Below, piece by piece: positions 1 through 7,714 of a stretch of DNA of 8,773 nucleotides. The DNA is from DASPKW01 sp038244055 (GTDB lineage Bacteria; Planctomycetota; Phycisphaerae; Tepidisphaerales; Tepidisphaeraceae), in the NCBI GenBank assembly GCA_038244055.1, contig JBBRTW010000306.1:1-8773 (forward strand), written 5' to 3'. Below the pieces are notes generated by a model. That model was given only the letters and a program-made list of their open reading frames with translations. It did no database searches and had not been told where the DNA came from. Position numbers and translations under genes: made by a program. Position 1 is the first letter of the stretch; every line of letters begins with the position of its first letter.

Positions 1-87
1 CGCGTTGGCCGGCCCATCGCGCGGGGGCGGGCGCTGGAGGGGCGGGCCTTGCCAGAGCGTGCGCGGGCGGAGAGGGTGGGCGATTAG
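1..87 (+). CDS. Possible 3' end of an upstream gene (partial)
   Basis: Frame 1 is open from the window edge for 28 codons and stops at TAG (85-87). The translated tail is rich in Arg, Ala and Glu (ending ERARAERVGD). Its stop would overlap by two bases the stop of the LRR gene on the other strand (84-86), the same tight tail-to-tail arrangement seen between der and the TPR gene. The product cannot be recognised from so short a tail, and in GC-rich DNA a chance open frame of this length is common. The alternative is that the first 83 bases are simply an intergenic spacer. Confidence 0.25.
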   Translation, partial: RVGRPIARGRALEGRALPERARAERVGD

Positions 88-827
88 CGGAAGATCTTCA
101 GCCCCGGCCGGGCGGCCTGTAGTTCCTGGACGCCCGCAGAGGTGACTGGCGTGCCGTCGAGGTACAGCACGGTCAGCGCCTTCAGCCCGCAGTCGGGGCG
201 GGAGAGCTGCTTCAGGCCCGCATCGGTGACTTGCGTCTCGCCGAGGCCCAGCCTGGTCAGCGCCTTCAGCCCGCAGTCGGGGCGGGAGAGCTGCTTCAGG
301 CCCGCATCGGTGACTTGCGTCTCGCGGAGGCCCAGCCTGGTCAGCGCCTTCAGCCCGCAGTCGGGGCGGGCCAGCTCCTTGAGTAGGAGGTCGGCGTTGA
401 CGGTGTTGCCCATCACGATCCACGTCACAGGGGAGAGGTCGGCCCCGTGGAACGCCTCGGCCGCGCCCGCATCTTCCTGCGCGGGCCAATAAATGTAGAC
501 GAAGATCGGCCCCGGCAGGCGCGACAGGTGCCGCAGCGCTGACCGCGCGGGGGGATGGTTGAAGTACACGATGCTCCCGCCGCTCCCGTCGCTGCTCACC
601 TGGGCGCAAGCCATGAAAGCCTTGCGATCCTCCGCCAGATTCCACTTCCACATCCCCCACCCCGCCCCCACCGTGATCCCCGCGACAATCACAAAGAACA
701 ACACCGACCCCGGACGAACCCACGGCCAGATGCGCCTTCGCCACGCTCCGCGCCCGCTCCTGGGCGCATACCCCAGCACCAGCGGCTGCTCCGGGGACCT
801 GTCGGCGCTGGGATCATGGGCGGCCAT
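84..827 (-). CDS. Membrane-anchored leucine-rich-repeat protein
   Basis: This encodes a 247-residue protein of unknown role. Residues 1-36 form a polar, basic N-terminus (RRR at 30-32); 40-60 form one hydrophobic helix (SVLFFVIVAGITVGAGWGMW region) that should anchor it in the membrane. A linker of about 85 residues follows, then LRR repeats from about 147 to 247. Each repeat has 28 residues with the pattern RPDCGLKALTxLxLxxTxVTDAGLKQL, and the last ends in a GVQELQAARPGLKI-type cap, a style common in planctomycete LRR proteins. LRRs usually bind proteins; the partner here is unknown. The ATG at 825-827 was chosen because the residues after it are protein-like and a TATACT box lies 6 bp upstream; GTG at 831-833 is an alternative. 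The frame stays open far upstream through the antisense of der, but that part has no protein-like features. No Shine-Dalgarno sequence is visible. The gene diverges from der. Confidence 0.8.
   Translation of the reverse strand: MAAHDPSADRSPEQPLVLGYAPRSGRGAWRRRIWPWVRPGSVLFFVIVAGITVGAGWGMWKWNLAEDRKAFMACAQVSSDGSGGSIVYFNHPPARSALRHLSRLPGPIFVYIYWPAQEDAGAAEAFHGADLSPVTWIVMGNTVNADLLLKELARPDCGLKALTRLGLRETQVTDAGLKQLSRPDCGLKALTRLGLGETQVTDAGLKQLSRPDCGLKALTVLYLDGTPVTSAGVQELQAARPGLKIFR
171..370. repeat. 84-bp tandem repeat inside the LRR gene
   Basis: Two full copies (171-254 and 255-338) and the first 32 bases of a third (339-370) lie head to tail. The two full copies differ at one base only (C at 242, G at 326), which changes Gly to Arg in the product. 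The unit is 28 codons, so copy number can change without shifting the frame. Near identity at third codon positions points to recent duplication or gene conversion rather than old LRR divergence. Confidence 0.95.
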
Positions 828-833
828 CGGCAC

Positions 834-839
834 AGTATA
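834..839 (-). promoter_or_regulatory. Candidate -10 box of the LRR gene
   Basis: On the minus strand the sequence reads TATACT, five of six matches to TATAAT, ending 6 bp before the chosen ATG. Transcription would then begin at or very near the start codon, consistent with the missing Shine-Dalgarno sequence. No good -35 box is visible at 16-18 bp, so this is a tentative call. Confidence 0.4.
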
Positions 840-877
840 GCAGAATGAGCCGCCCGCAGCCCGCAACTCCACTGCCA

Positions 878-905
878 TTGCCCAAACCCCGTAAATGCTT
901 AAAAT
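878..905 (+). promoter_or_regulatory. Candidate der promoter
   Basis: TTGCCC (878-883) and TAAAAT (900-905) are separated by 16 bp and resemble sigma70 -35 and -10 elements. The -10 ends 6 bp before the der ATG at 912, so the expected transcription start falls on or next to the A of the ATG. The bases between are CCCCCC, with no Shine-Dalgarno sequence, which fits a leaderless mRNA. Confidence 0.5.
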
Positions 906-911
906 CCCCCC

Positions 912-2579
912 ATGAACACCCCCGCCGTCAAGAAATCCATGCCCTGTGTCGCCATCGTGGGCAGGCCCAACGTGGGCAAATCCTCGCTGCTCAACGCGCT
1001 GGTCAAGAAGCGCATTTCCATCGTGCAGGACATGCCGGGGGTCACGCGGGACCGCATTTCGACGCATATCGATCTGGATGGGCGGTACGCGGAGCTGGTG
1101 GATACGGGGGGGTATGGGTTTGTGGATGCGGACAACCTCACGGATCACATCAAGCATCAGATCGAGCTGGCGATGGCGCGGGCGGATCTGGCGCTGTTTG
1201 TGGTGGACTGCAAGGATGGGCTGACGGCGGCGGATGAGGAAATCGCGGCGATGCTGCGCAGGAAATCGATCAAGACGCTGCTGGTGGCCAACAAGGCGGA
1301 TGGGCCCAACGCGGATGTCGCGCTGGGGGATTTCGCGCGGCTGGGGCTGGGGACGCCCATCGGCATCTCGGCGCTCAATGGGCGGAATATTGATGATGTT
1401 CGGCAGGCGATCGAGCGGAATGTGGATCTGAGCAAAGCGCCCAGGGAGATTCCCGCGCCGGAGATGCTGGTGGCGATCGTGGGCAAGCGGAACGCGGGCA
1501 AGAGTACGCTGGTGAACGCGATCGCGGGGCTTTACAACGAAGGGGATAACGAGCGGGTGATCGTTTCGGAAGTGCCGGGGACGACGCGAGACAGCGTGGA
1601 TGTGCGCTTCGAGAAGGATGGCAAGGCGGTGGTGGTCATCGATACGGCGGGGGTGCGCAAGAAACGGCTGATGGTGAACAACGATATCGGCTTCTACTCC
1701 TTCCACCGGGCCGAGCGCTCGATCCGGCGGGCGGATGTGATCCTGCTGCTCATCGATGCGACGCTGACGGTTTCCGAGCCGGATAAGAAGCTGGCGCAGT
1801 ACGTGAGCGAGCAGCTCAAGCCGGTGGTGATCGTCATCAACAAGTGGGATCTGGCCATCGAGAAGCTCCGCAAGGATCGCAAGGATGGGGATACGCTCCG
1901 CGATGAGGACATCATGGAGGAATACCGCACGTACCTCGATGAAGAGCTCAAGCAGCTCGATTACGCACCCATCGCCTTTATCACGGCCAAGGAATCGAAG
2001 AACGTGCAGGTGGTGCTGGATCTGTGCCAGCATCTATTCAAGCAATCGCGCGAGCGGCTCTCGACCGGGCGGCTCAATACGGCGCTGCGGCAGATCATGA
2101 CCGAGCGCGCGCCGAGCACGCCGAGCGGGCGGCGGGCGCGGATTTTTTATGCGACGCAGACGGATGTCGCGCCGCCGACGATCATTCTGTTCGTCAACAA
2201 CCCGATCTTCTTCAACGATGTTTATCAGCGGTTCATCATCAACCGCATGCGCGACACGCTGCCGTACCCGGAGGTGCCGATCAAGCTGATCTTCCGGGCG
2301 CGGGCGCAGGGCGAGGCGCGGAAGGCGCCATCCATCGAGGAAACCAAGGCGGGTGAAGAGCTCGGGGCGGCCGAGGGGGAGCCGGTGGTGCATACGCGCA
2401 ACCCGCGCAAGCCGGCCGCCGCGGCTAAAACTCCGCGGCGCGCGGCTGAGCCGACCAGGGAGAAGGTTCTGAAGAAGCCGCGGCCCTCGCAAACGGCGGG
2501 GCATAAGACGCGGTTCGCCAAGCGGCCGCCGCCGAAATCGCAGACGCGGAATAAGGGGAGGGGGGATCGGAAGCACTGA
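912..2579 (+). CDS. der: GTPase Der (EngA), 50S ribosome assembly factor
   Basis: Der is an essential cytosolic GTPase with two tandem G domains and a KH-like domain; it binds the 50S precursor and helps its late maturation. Domain 1: P-loop GRPNVGKS (17-24), switch Thr in GVTRD (43-47), DTGG (64-67), NKAD (127-130), SAL (153-155). Domain 2: P-loop GKRNAGKS (191-198), GTTRD (223-227), DTAG (244-247), NKWD (310-313), TAK (358-360). The KH-like domain spans about 385-465 (FYATQ, PPTIILFVNNP, FFNDVYQRFI). Residues about 466-555 are an extra, probably disordered, Lys/Arg/Pro/Ala-rich tail, making 555 residues against roughly 435-490 in well-known Der proteins. The second P-loop has KR and A where GRPNVGKS is usual, but the catalytic GKS is intact. 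ATG 912 is the first in-frame Met and lies just after a promoter-like sequence; Met10 (939) is an alternative. The gene diverges from the LRR gene and converges on the TPR gene. Confidence 0.98.
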   Translation: MNTPAVKKSMPCVAIVGRPNVGKSSLLNALVKKRISIVQDMPGVTRDRISTHIDLDGRYAELVDTGGYGFVDADNLTDHIKHQIELAMARADLALFVVDCKDGLTAADEEIAAMLRRKSIKTLLVANKADGPNADVALGDFARLGLGTPIGISALNGRNIDDVRQAIERNVDLSKAPREIPAPEMLVAIVGKRNAGKSTLVNAIAGLYNEGDNERVIVSEVPGTTRDSVDVRFEKDGKAVVVIDTAGVRKKRLMVNNDIGFYSFHRAERSIRRADVILLLIDATLTVSEPDKKLAQYVSEQLKPVVIVINKWDLAIEKLRKDRKDGDTLRDEDIMEEYRTYLDEELKQLDYAPIAFITAKESKNVQVVLDLCQHLFKQSRERLSTGRLNTALRQIMTERAPSTPSGRRARIFYATQTDVAPPTIILFVNNPIFFNDVYQRFIINRMRDTLPYPEVPIKLIFRARAQGEARKAPSIEETKAGEELGAAEGEPVVHTRNPRKPAAAAKTPRRAAEPTREKVLKKPRPSQTAGHKTRFAKRPPPKSQTRNKGRGDRKH

Positions 2580-2582
2580 TCC
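2564..2582. terminator. Hairpin at the convergent gene ends, possible terminator
   Basis: GGATCGG (2564-2570) pairs with CTGATCC (2576-2582) across a five-base loop, a 7-bp stem with one G-U pair. It includes the der stop codon and ends one base before the stop of the TPR gene. The bases that follow on the + strand are moderately T-rich (TTACTTCGTCTTCTCGTT) but form no clean U tract, and nothing T-rich follows on the minus strand. It may stop both convergent transcripts weakly; Rho-dependent termination is equally possible. Confidence 0.3.
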
Positions 2583-5500
2583 TTACTTCGTCTTCTCGTT
2601 CCGCCCCATCCCGATCCAGATCCCCCAGCGCACTGCCCACCAGCGCGCGGCGATCGTGCCGCGGCGGCGGGCGATGCTCTTGACGGCCTGGCCGAGTGCC
2701 TGGCGCATGGTCGCGTGTTTCCGGAAATCCTTGTGGATGCGCGCGATCGCTTCCAGTTCCGCCTTCGCCTTTGCGTAGGCTTGGGCGGCAGTCAGGCCTG
2801 GCTCGCGGGCTGTGGCGCACTGGGCCGTCACCACATCGATAATGAATTGGCGTAATTTCGGCTGATCGTCGCGCACGAGGGGCTTGACCCGCGCCCAGGC
2901 CGAGTCGACCGCACCGCTCGCGGCTTCATCCAGCGTCAGGAACAGAATCAGCGATTCCTGGCAATGATCCTTGGGATAGTTCAGGCCGGCCGTCGCGATA
3001 TTCCGCGCTTCGGCGAATCCGCCCAGCGCGAAATGGCTCTCGACCACATTTGAAATCATCCACTGGCCGACGCCCTCGCGCGAGCGCCAGCCTTGCATCC
3101 ACTCCAGCATCTGGCGATGGGCGTAGCAATCGAGCAGGCCCGCGCCCACCGTTCCCCAGCATTTCACATCGGCCTCCAGCCACTGGCGGTTCATTCGCAC
3201 ATACCGATCCAGCCGAGTCTTTTCGAGATGCACGCCGAGCAGCTCGATATAGGCCAGCGCGACCTCGCGGCAGTTCTCGACCATCATCTGCCCCGCCTCG
3301 GGCGCGATCGAGCGGAGGTAGGCGATGCCGTCTTCGATCATCCCCCACGCCCGCGCATCGGCGTGGTACTGCGTCCATTTCCGCGCCACCGCGATGCGAT
3401 GCCCGCCGGCTGCCAGGGCATCCCAGAGCAGCCCCTGGGCTTCGCGCTTCCATCCCACCTTGTCCATCTCATCGCACGCGGCCCAGAGCGGGCCGCGCGG
3501 CAGGGCATCCGTCGCGCAGAGGCGGGCCACGGCCGCGCCGGCGCGGCCGGAATCGCGCATTCGGCAACCGAGCTGCACGCGCCGGGCTTCGAGATAGGGG
3601 CCGCGCTCGTGCTTGGCGGCCTCCTCGATGATGCACGCGGCTTCGTCGAAATTTCGCGCTTCGAGTTGCAGATCGAACAGCCCAAAGGCCGCGAAGGTAT
3701 TGGCCGGGTCCAAGTCAAACGCGCGCCGATACGCCTCGAGAGCGCCGGGGTTATCCTTCATCCGTTCCCGCGCCTCGGCCAGATATCCCCACGAGGTTGA
3801 TTCCAGCGGGGCCAGCGCCGTCATCGCCTCGGCGGCGCGCAGATACTCGGCATCGCGGGCCAGATCGCGCGTCCACTCGGCCAGCAGGGTCCAGCCCCAG
3901 CTCGAGCGCGGATCCTCATTTACCACCTGATTCATCTTCTCGATCGCGGCCGGAACATCCCCGCGCACGGCATCGATCCACGCCGCGCGGCCCTTCAATC
4001 GCGGCGGCATTTCCTCAAAAACCTCCGGCCGGCAGGCTTTCTCGGCTTCCTCCAGCTTCCCGGCCCGCGCCAGCAGGTAGGCGCGATAATCGTGAAAATC
4101 CACGCTGAGCGGCTCGATCTGGATCGCCTTCTCCATCGCCGCCAGGCGCTCCTCCATTGCCCCCTCTTCATCGAGCATGCGCGCCAGCGTGTACCACGAC
4201 TGCGCCTCGCCGGCGCGGCGGATGGTCATTTCCCGGGCGAGTTCTCCGGCGATGCCTTTTCGCTCCAGTTCAGCGCCCCATTGCCGCAGGGTGCTCCAGC
4301 CCCAGTCGTAGCCGGGCGAGAGGCGCAGGGCTGTTTTCATTTGTTCGATGGCCGAGTCTTTTTCTCCCAGCTTCCAGAGGGATTCGCCGAGGAAGGCGTA
4401 ATTGATCGCATCCATCGGCGACCAGGCGATCGCGCCTTCGAGCAGCTTTTTCGCGTCGGCGAAATCCCCGCGGCGGGTGCGCGATTCGGCCAGTTGCCGC
4501 ACGGCCGCGCCCCAGCCCGGCGCGATCTGAAGGGCCTGGCGCAGCGACGTTTCCTGCTCATCCCATTCGCTCACCAGCCCCTGCAACCGCGCCAGGTCCA
4601 GCCACAATTTCGGCAGCAGCGGGAAACGCTCCACCGCCTGCTGCGCGATCTGCTTCGCTTCCTCCAGACGGCCCATCTCCGCTAGTTGCCGGCTCTTGGC
4701 GGCCCAGGCATGCCACAAATCCGGGCGATGCTCCAGCGCCTCGGTCAGCGTCCGCAGGGTCTCCTCACCCTCCAAGGTTTGATTCGCCAGGATGCGAAAC
4801 GCCACCAGCCCCTCGCCGAAGGTCACCTGCTTCACCAGCTCCGCGCAGATGAACGCCAGCGCCTCGCGCCGCTCGGTTATCGTCACGCAAAGCTCCAGCA
4901 AGGCCGACATGGCCGCATCATTATCCACCGACAGGCGGATCGCCTCCTCGAACGCGGTTTTCGCTTTCTCGGGCATGGCCGCGAACGCATACACGCGCCC
5001 CGCCACCGCCTGGCTTGAGGTGTTGTTCGGGTCCAGCCGCAGCGCTTCCTCGGCCGGGCCCAGCGCCTCCAGGGCGCGTCCCTGGCGGATCAGCACCAGC
5101 GCCAATTCGCGCAGCAGCCAGGCATCGGCCGGCCGGGCCTCCAGCAGACGCCGCACCATCGCCTCGTGCTCGGCCACGTTCTCCCCGCCCAGCCAGGCCA
5201 TCAGCAACTGATGCATCGGATAGTGGTGCTCGAAGCGCGCGCACGCCCCGCGCAAATGATTCAGCGCGGCCTCGCGCCCCTGGGTCTCACCCAGCAGATG
5301 GGCCACATTCTCGTGCGCATCCTGCGCCAGCGGCTCGGCCTCCAGCACCTTCTGCCAGTACGCCAGCGCGGTCTTGAGTTCCCCCTGATAGGCCGCGACC
5401 GTCGAGCGCGCCCGTAGATAGACCGAGGCGTGTACCTTGCCGTCGACCTTGGCCAGCAGTTCCATGGCCCGCTGGGTGTTGCCATGGCGCGCATACAGAT

Positions 5501-7679
5501 CGGCCGCGTAAAGTGTCAGATCGGCATCCTCCGCGCGGCGGCGCATTCCCGCCTCGATCGCCTCGAAGGCCTCGTGGGTTCGATCCACCGCCGCCAGCGC
5601 CCGATACAGGGTGCGGGCGGGCGTTCCCGAGCGGCCGCCGAAGCGCGCGAAGCGATCCTTGAGCAGCGCGATCGCCTCATCGGCCTTGCGAAAGTGCCGC
5701 GCCGCCCCGAAGAACATGGAGGCGAGTTGATCGTCCTTGTCGTTCAAACAGGCCGCGAAGCGATACAGGTCCATCGCCTCATCGAAGCGCCGCTTGCCCC
5801 AGAGCAGGTTTCCCAGCACATAATATCCCCCGCAATCGCCCGGCCGATAGCGCACGTACTTCCGCAGCATCTTTTCCGCGCGCGCCCCCTCGCCCGGGTC
5901 TGCGATGAGCTCCTGGGCATACTGCACCAGAAAAATCGGGTCCGCCTTGTCGGCCGTGCTGGCCTCCCGCAATGTCTCAAGCAATTCCGCCCGCCGCGCC
6001 ATATGCCGCAGCATCCCCAGCTTCGACAGCTTCAGAAGCGGGTCATCCGGATACATCTTCATCAGCGCTTCGGTGGCCGACAATTGCGTCGCGTGATCCG
6101 CATCGTAGGATCCGATCGAGCGCTTGGCCCACTGGGTGAGGCGGCTCTGCGCCTCCAGGGCCACCATCTTCCCATAGGCCGCCGCCGCATCGGCGCGGCG
6201 GTGCTTCACCAGCCCGCGCTGCACCTCGTGGAACAGGTCGTAAAGCCCCGCCTCGGGCAGTTCGATCCCCTCCAGCAGATGGGCCTTTTCGCGCGGAATC
6301 AGCACCATTCCCCGCGGACCGGTGGACTTGTAGCGCTCTTCCAATCCTTCGGCCAGGATTTCATTCGACAGTTTGAACGATGGATCGCGCAGGATGAGCG
6401 TATGCTTCCGCGCATCGTAGCCAATCACCGCCTGCAGGTGCGCGCTGGTCGTCTCGGTGGTCGTCAGCGTGAAGGGCGCGCCGCGGTCGATGAGGGCGAC
6501 GGCCGAATCCCAGGTCACGCGGAATTCACGGCACATATACCCCGCCCCTTCGGCCCAGGAGCGCTCGCTGTGGGCGGGTGTGCCGTCGTAGCAGATCGAT
6601 TCGACGATCTCCAGATGCTCGGCCGGCATCTCCCAGAACCGCGAGATGGCCGCCAGGGTCGCCGGCGCGCAGGTCATGTGATGCTGCCGCACGAAGGGGA
6701 CTTCCAACTCGACGCGCTCTTTCCCGGTCAAATCCGCGGAAAGCCGCTCGGCGATTTTCTCGTAAAACCCCGGGCCGACCTCTTTCGCCAGGGTCGCGGC
6801 GGCCGCGAAGTCCCCCGCTTCATAGGCCGCATCGCTCCGCCGCGCCGCCAGGAATTTCTTGAAGGTCTTATCCGCCAGCGGCGAGAGCTCGACCACTTTT
6901 TCCCACAATCCGCGGGCGCGATCCTTCTGCTCCATCTCCAGCAGCATCACCGCCAGTTGCGAATGCACGGCCGCGCTCTGCGAACGCTCGGCCGCTCGTT
7001 CCAGCAGGTCCAGCGCCTCGGCATCCCGGTTCAACGTCGAGAGAATCTGCGCCGCCTGCTGAATCCCCGGGCGATACAGCGGCCGGAGTTCCAGCGACTT
7101 TTTCACGCTCTCCAGCGCCTCTTCAAGCCGATCTTGCGCCTGCAACACATACCCGCGCTCGATCCAGATCCAGGCCCGATCCGGCGCGAGTTCGATGGCC
7201 CGCGCAATCAGGCCCTCGGCCGTCCCGAAATCGCGCAAGGTCGCCGCGACGGTTGCCTCCAATGAAAGCCAGTCCGCCTGCCCTTTGTTCGATGCGCCCT
7301 TGGGCATTCCCATCTTGAGAATGAACCGCCACGCCTCCAGCGGGCCTTTGCGATCCATCAGAGTCCGCGCATAGTAATAGAGGGCCTTGGGATGGGCCGG
7401 GTCCGCCTGCCACGCCCGAATATGATGGAGCAGCGCCAGGCGCATGCCTCCCAGATTCCCCGCCAGTCGACCGGCCAGAATCCGCGCCTCGGTGCCCGTC
7501 CATCGCTCCAACGGCCCGGCCGTTTTGGCCAGGTCCAGCGCATCGATCACCATTCCCCCGACATACAGCGCATGCACGCGGCGGAGCATCGCCTCGGGAA
7601 CTTCAATGCCGGCGGCCTCATCGCGCGGCATTTGAGCTCGATCGACATTGATCGCATCCAATGCACCCGAAGTTGTCAT
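2583..7679 (-). CDS. Giant TPR protein with embedded C39-like cysteine peptidase domain
   Basis: This encodes about 1,698 residues. With ATG 7679 as residue 1, TPR-type helical repeats fill about 30-305 (for example WIERGYVLQAQDRLEEALES), a C39-like domain spans about 320-470, and a second long TPR array runs from about 485 to past 1,500 (for example LRELALVLIRQGRALEALG and FLGESLWKLGEKDSAIEQM). A basic helical tail ends RRRGTIAARWWAVRWG...NEKTK. In the peptidase domain, Gln332, Cys337 (MTCAPATL), His414 (AHLQAVIGYD) and Asp432 (LRDP) fit the oxyanion Gln and Cys-His-Asp triad of the papain-fold C39 family, so it may be active. C39 domains usually cut leader peptides at Gly-Gly sites within ABC exporters; no transporter domain, signal peptide or membrane segment is clear here, so a cytosolic role with TPRs binding partners is inferred. 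The start was chosen for its Shine-Dalgarno sequence; the frame opens upstream to TTG 7754, but that stretch lies in a repeat. The true substrate is unknown. Confidence 0.93.
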   Translation of the reverse strand: MTTSGALDAINVDRAQMPRDEAAGIEVPEAMLRRVHALYVGGMVIDALDLAKTAGPLERWTGTEARILAGRLAGNLGGMRLALLHHIRAWQADPAHPKALYYYARTLMDRKGPLEAWRFILKMGMPKGASNKGQADWLSLEATVAATLRDFGTAEGLIARAIELAPDRAWIWIERGYVLQAQDRLEEALESVKKSLELRPLYRPGIQQAAQILSTLNRDAEALDLLERAAERSQSAAVHSQLAVMLLEMEQKDRARGLWEKVVELSPLADKTFKKFLAARRSDAAYEAGDFAAAATLAKEVGPGFYEKIAERLSADLTGKERVELEVPFVRQHHMTCAPATLAAISRFWEMPAEHLEIVESICYDGTPAHSERSWAEGAGYMCREFRVTWDSAVALIDRGAPFTLTTTETTSAHLQAVIGYDARKHTLILRDPSFKLSNEILAEGLEERYKSTGPRGMVLIPREKAHLLEGIELPEAGLYDLFHEVQRGLVKHRRADAAAAYGKMVALEAQSRLTQWAKRSIGSYDADHATQLSATEALMKMYPDDPLLKLSKLGMLRHMARRAELLETLREASTADKADPIFLVQYAQELIADPGEGARAEKMLRKYVRYRPGDCGGYYVLGNLLWGKRRFDEAMDLYRFAACLNDKDDQLASMFFGAARHFRKADEAIALLKDRFARFGGRSGTPARTLYRALAAVDRTHEAFEAIEAGMRRRAEDADLTLYAADLYARHGNTQRAMELLAKVDGKVHASVYLRARSTVAAYQGELKTALAYWQKVLEAEPLAQDAHENVAHLLGETQGREAALNHLRGACARFEHHYPMHQLLMAWLGGENVAEHEAMVRRLLEARPADAWLLRELALVLIRQGRALEALGPAEEALRLDPNNTSSQAVAGRVYAFAAMPEKAKTAFEEAIRLSVDNDAAMSALLELCVTITERREALAFICAELVKQVTFGEGLVAFRILANQTLEGEETLRTLTEALEHRPDLWHAWAAKSRQLAEMGRLEEAKQIAQQAVERFPLLPKLWLDLARLQGLVSEWDEQETSLRQALQIAPGWGAAVRQLAESRTRRGDFADAKKLLEGAIAWSPMDAINYAFLGESLWKLGEKDSAIEQMKTALRLSPGYDWGWSTLRQWGAELERKGIAGELAREMTIRRAGEAQSWYTLARMLDEEGAMEERLAAMEKAIQIEPLSVDFHDYRAYLLARAGKLEEAEKACRPEVFEEMPPRLKGRAAWIDAVRGDVPAAIEKMNQVVNEDPRSSWGWTLLAEWTRDLARDAEYLRAAEAMTALAPLESTSWGYLAEARERMKDNPGALEAYRRAFDLDPANTFAAFGLFDLQLEARNFDEAACIIEEAAKHERGPYLEARRVQLGCRMRDSGRAGAAVARLCATDALPRGPLWAACDEMDKVGWKREAQGLLWDALAAGGHRIAVARKWTQYHADARAWGMIEDGIAYLRSIAPEAGQMMVENCREVALAYIELLGVHLEKTRLDRYVRMNRQWLEADVKCWGTVGAGLLDCYAHRQMLEWMQGWRSREGVGQWMISNVVESHFALGGFAEARNIATAGLNYPKDHCQESLILFLTLDEAASGAVDSAWARVKPLVRDDQPKLRQFIIDVVTAQCATAREPGLTAAQAYAKAKAELEAIARIHKDFRKHATMRQALGQAVKSIARRRGTIAARWWAVRWGIWIGMGRNEKTK
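6270..6722 (-). other. C39-like peptidase domain within the TPR gene
   Basis: This segment encodes ELEVPFVRQHHMTCAPATL through about GMVLIPREKAHLLE. The order Q-(4)-C, then about 77 residues to H in an AHxQAVIGYD motif, then D in LRDPS, matches the peptidase C39 / C39_2 layout. The catalytic Cys codon (TGC) is at 6669-6671. Other cysteines nearby (ICYDG, YMCRE) are outside catalytic positions. Assignment to the fold is from motif order seen by eye; activity is inferred. Confidence 0.8.
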
Positions 7680-7681
7680 CG

Positions 7682-7692
7682 CCTCCTGCTCC
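7682..7692 (-). promoter_or_regulatory. Ribosome binding site fixing the TPR gene start
   Basis: Upstream of ATG 7679 the minus strand reads GGAGCAGGAGGCG. The first GGAG (7692-7689) lies 9 bases from the ATG and the AGGAGG (7687-7682) only 2 bases away. The well-spaced GGAG makes this the best start. It is the only gene in the window with a clear Shine-Dalgarno sequence. Confidence 0.7.
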
Positions 7693-7714
7693 ACGCCCGC
7701 GGGTCCTTTCCAGT

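Noticed and set aside
171..370. Tandem repeats as a CRISPR array
   Set aside because: The 84-bp units adjoin without spacers and encode in-frame LRRs.
828..2033. A minus-strand open frame continuous with the LRR gene and running antisense through der, 649 codons in all
   Set aside because: It mirrors the codon phase of der, is rich in His, Arg and Pro with no domain signs, and the recognisable LRR protein starts only at 827.
5430..7265. A 611-codon + strand open frame
   Set aside because: It is antisense to the TPR gene in a GC-rich frame, full of His, Arg and Gln, with no motif; the opposite strand has clear TPR and C39 signals.
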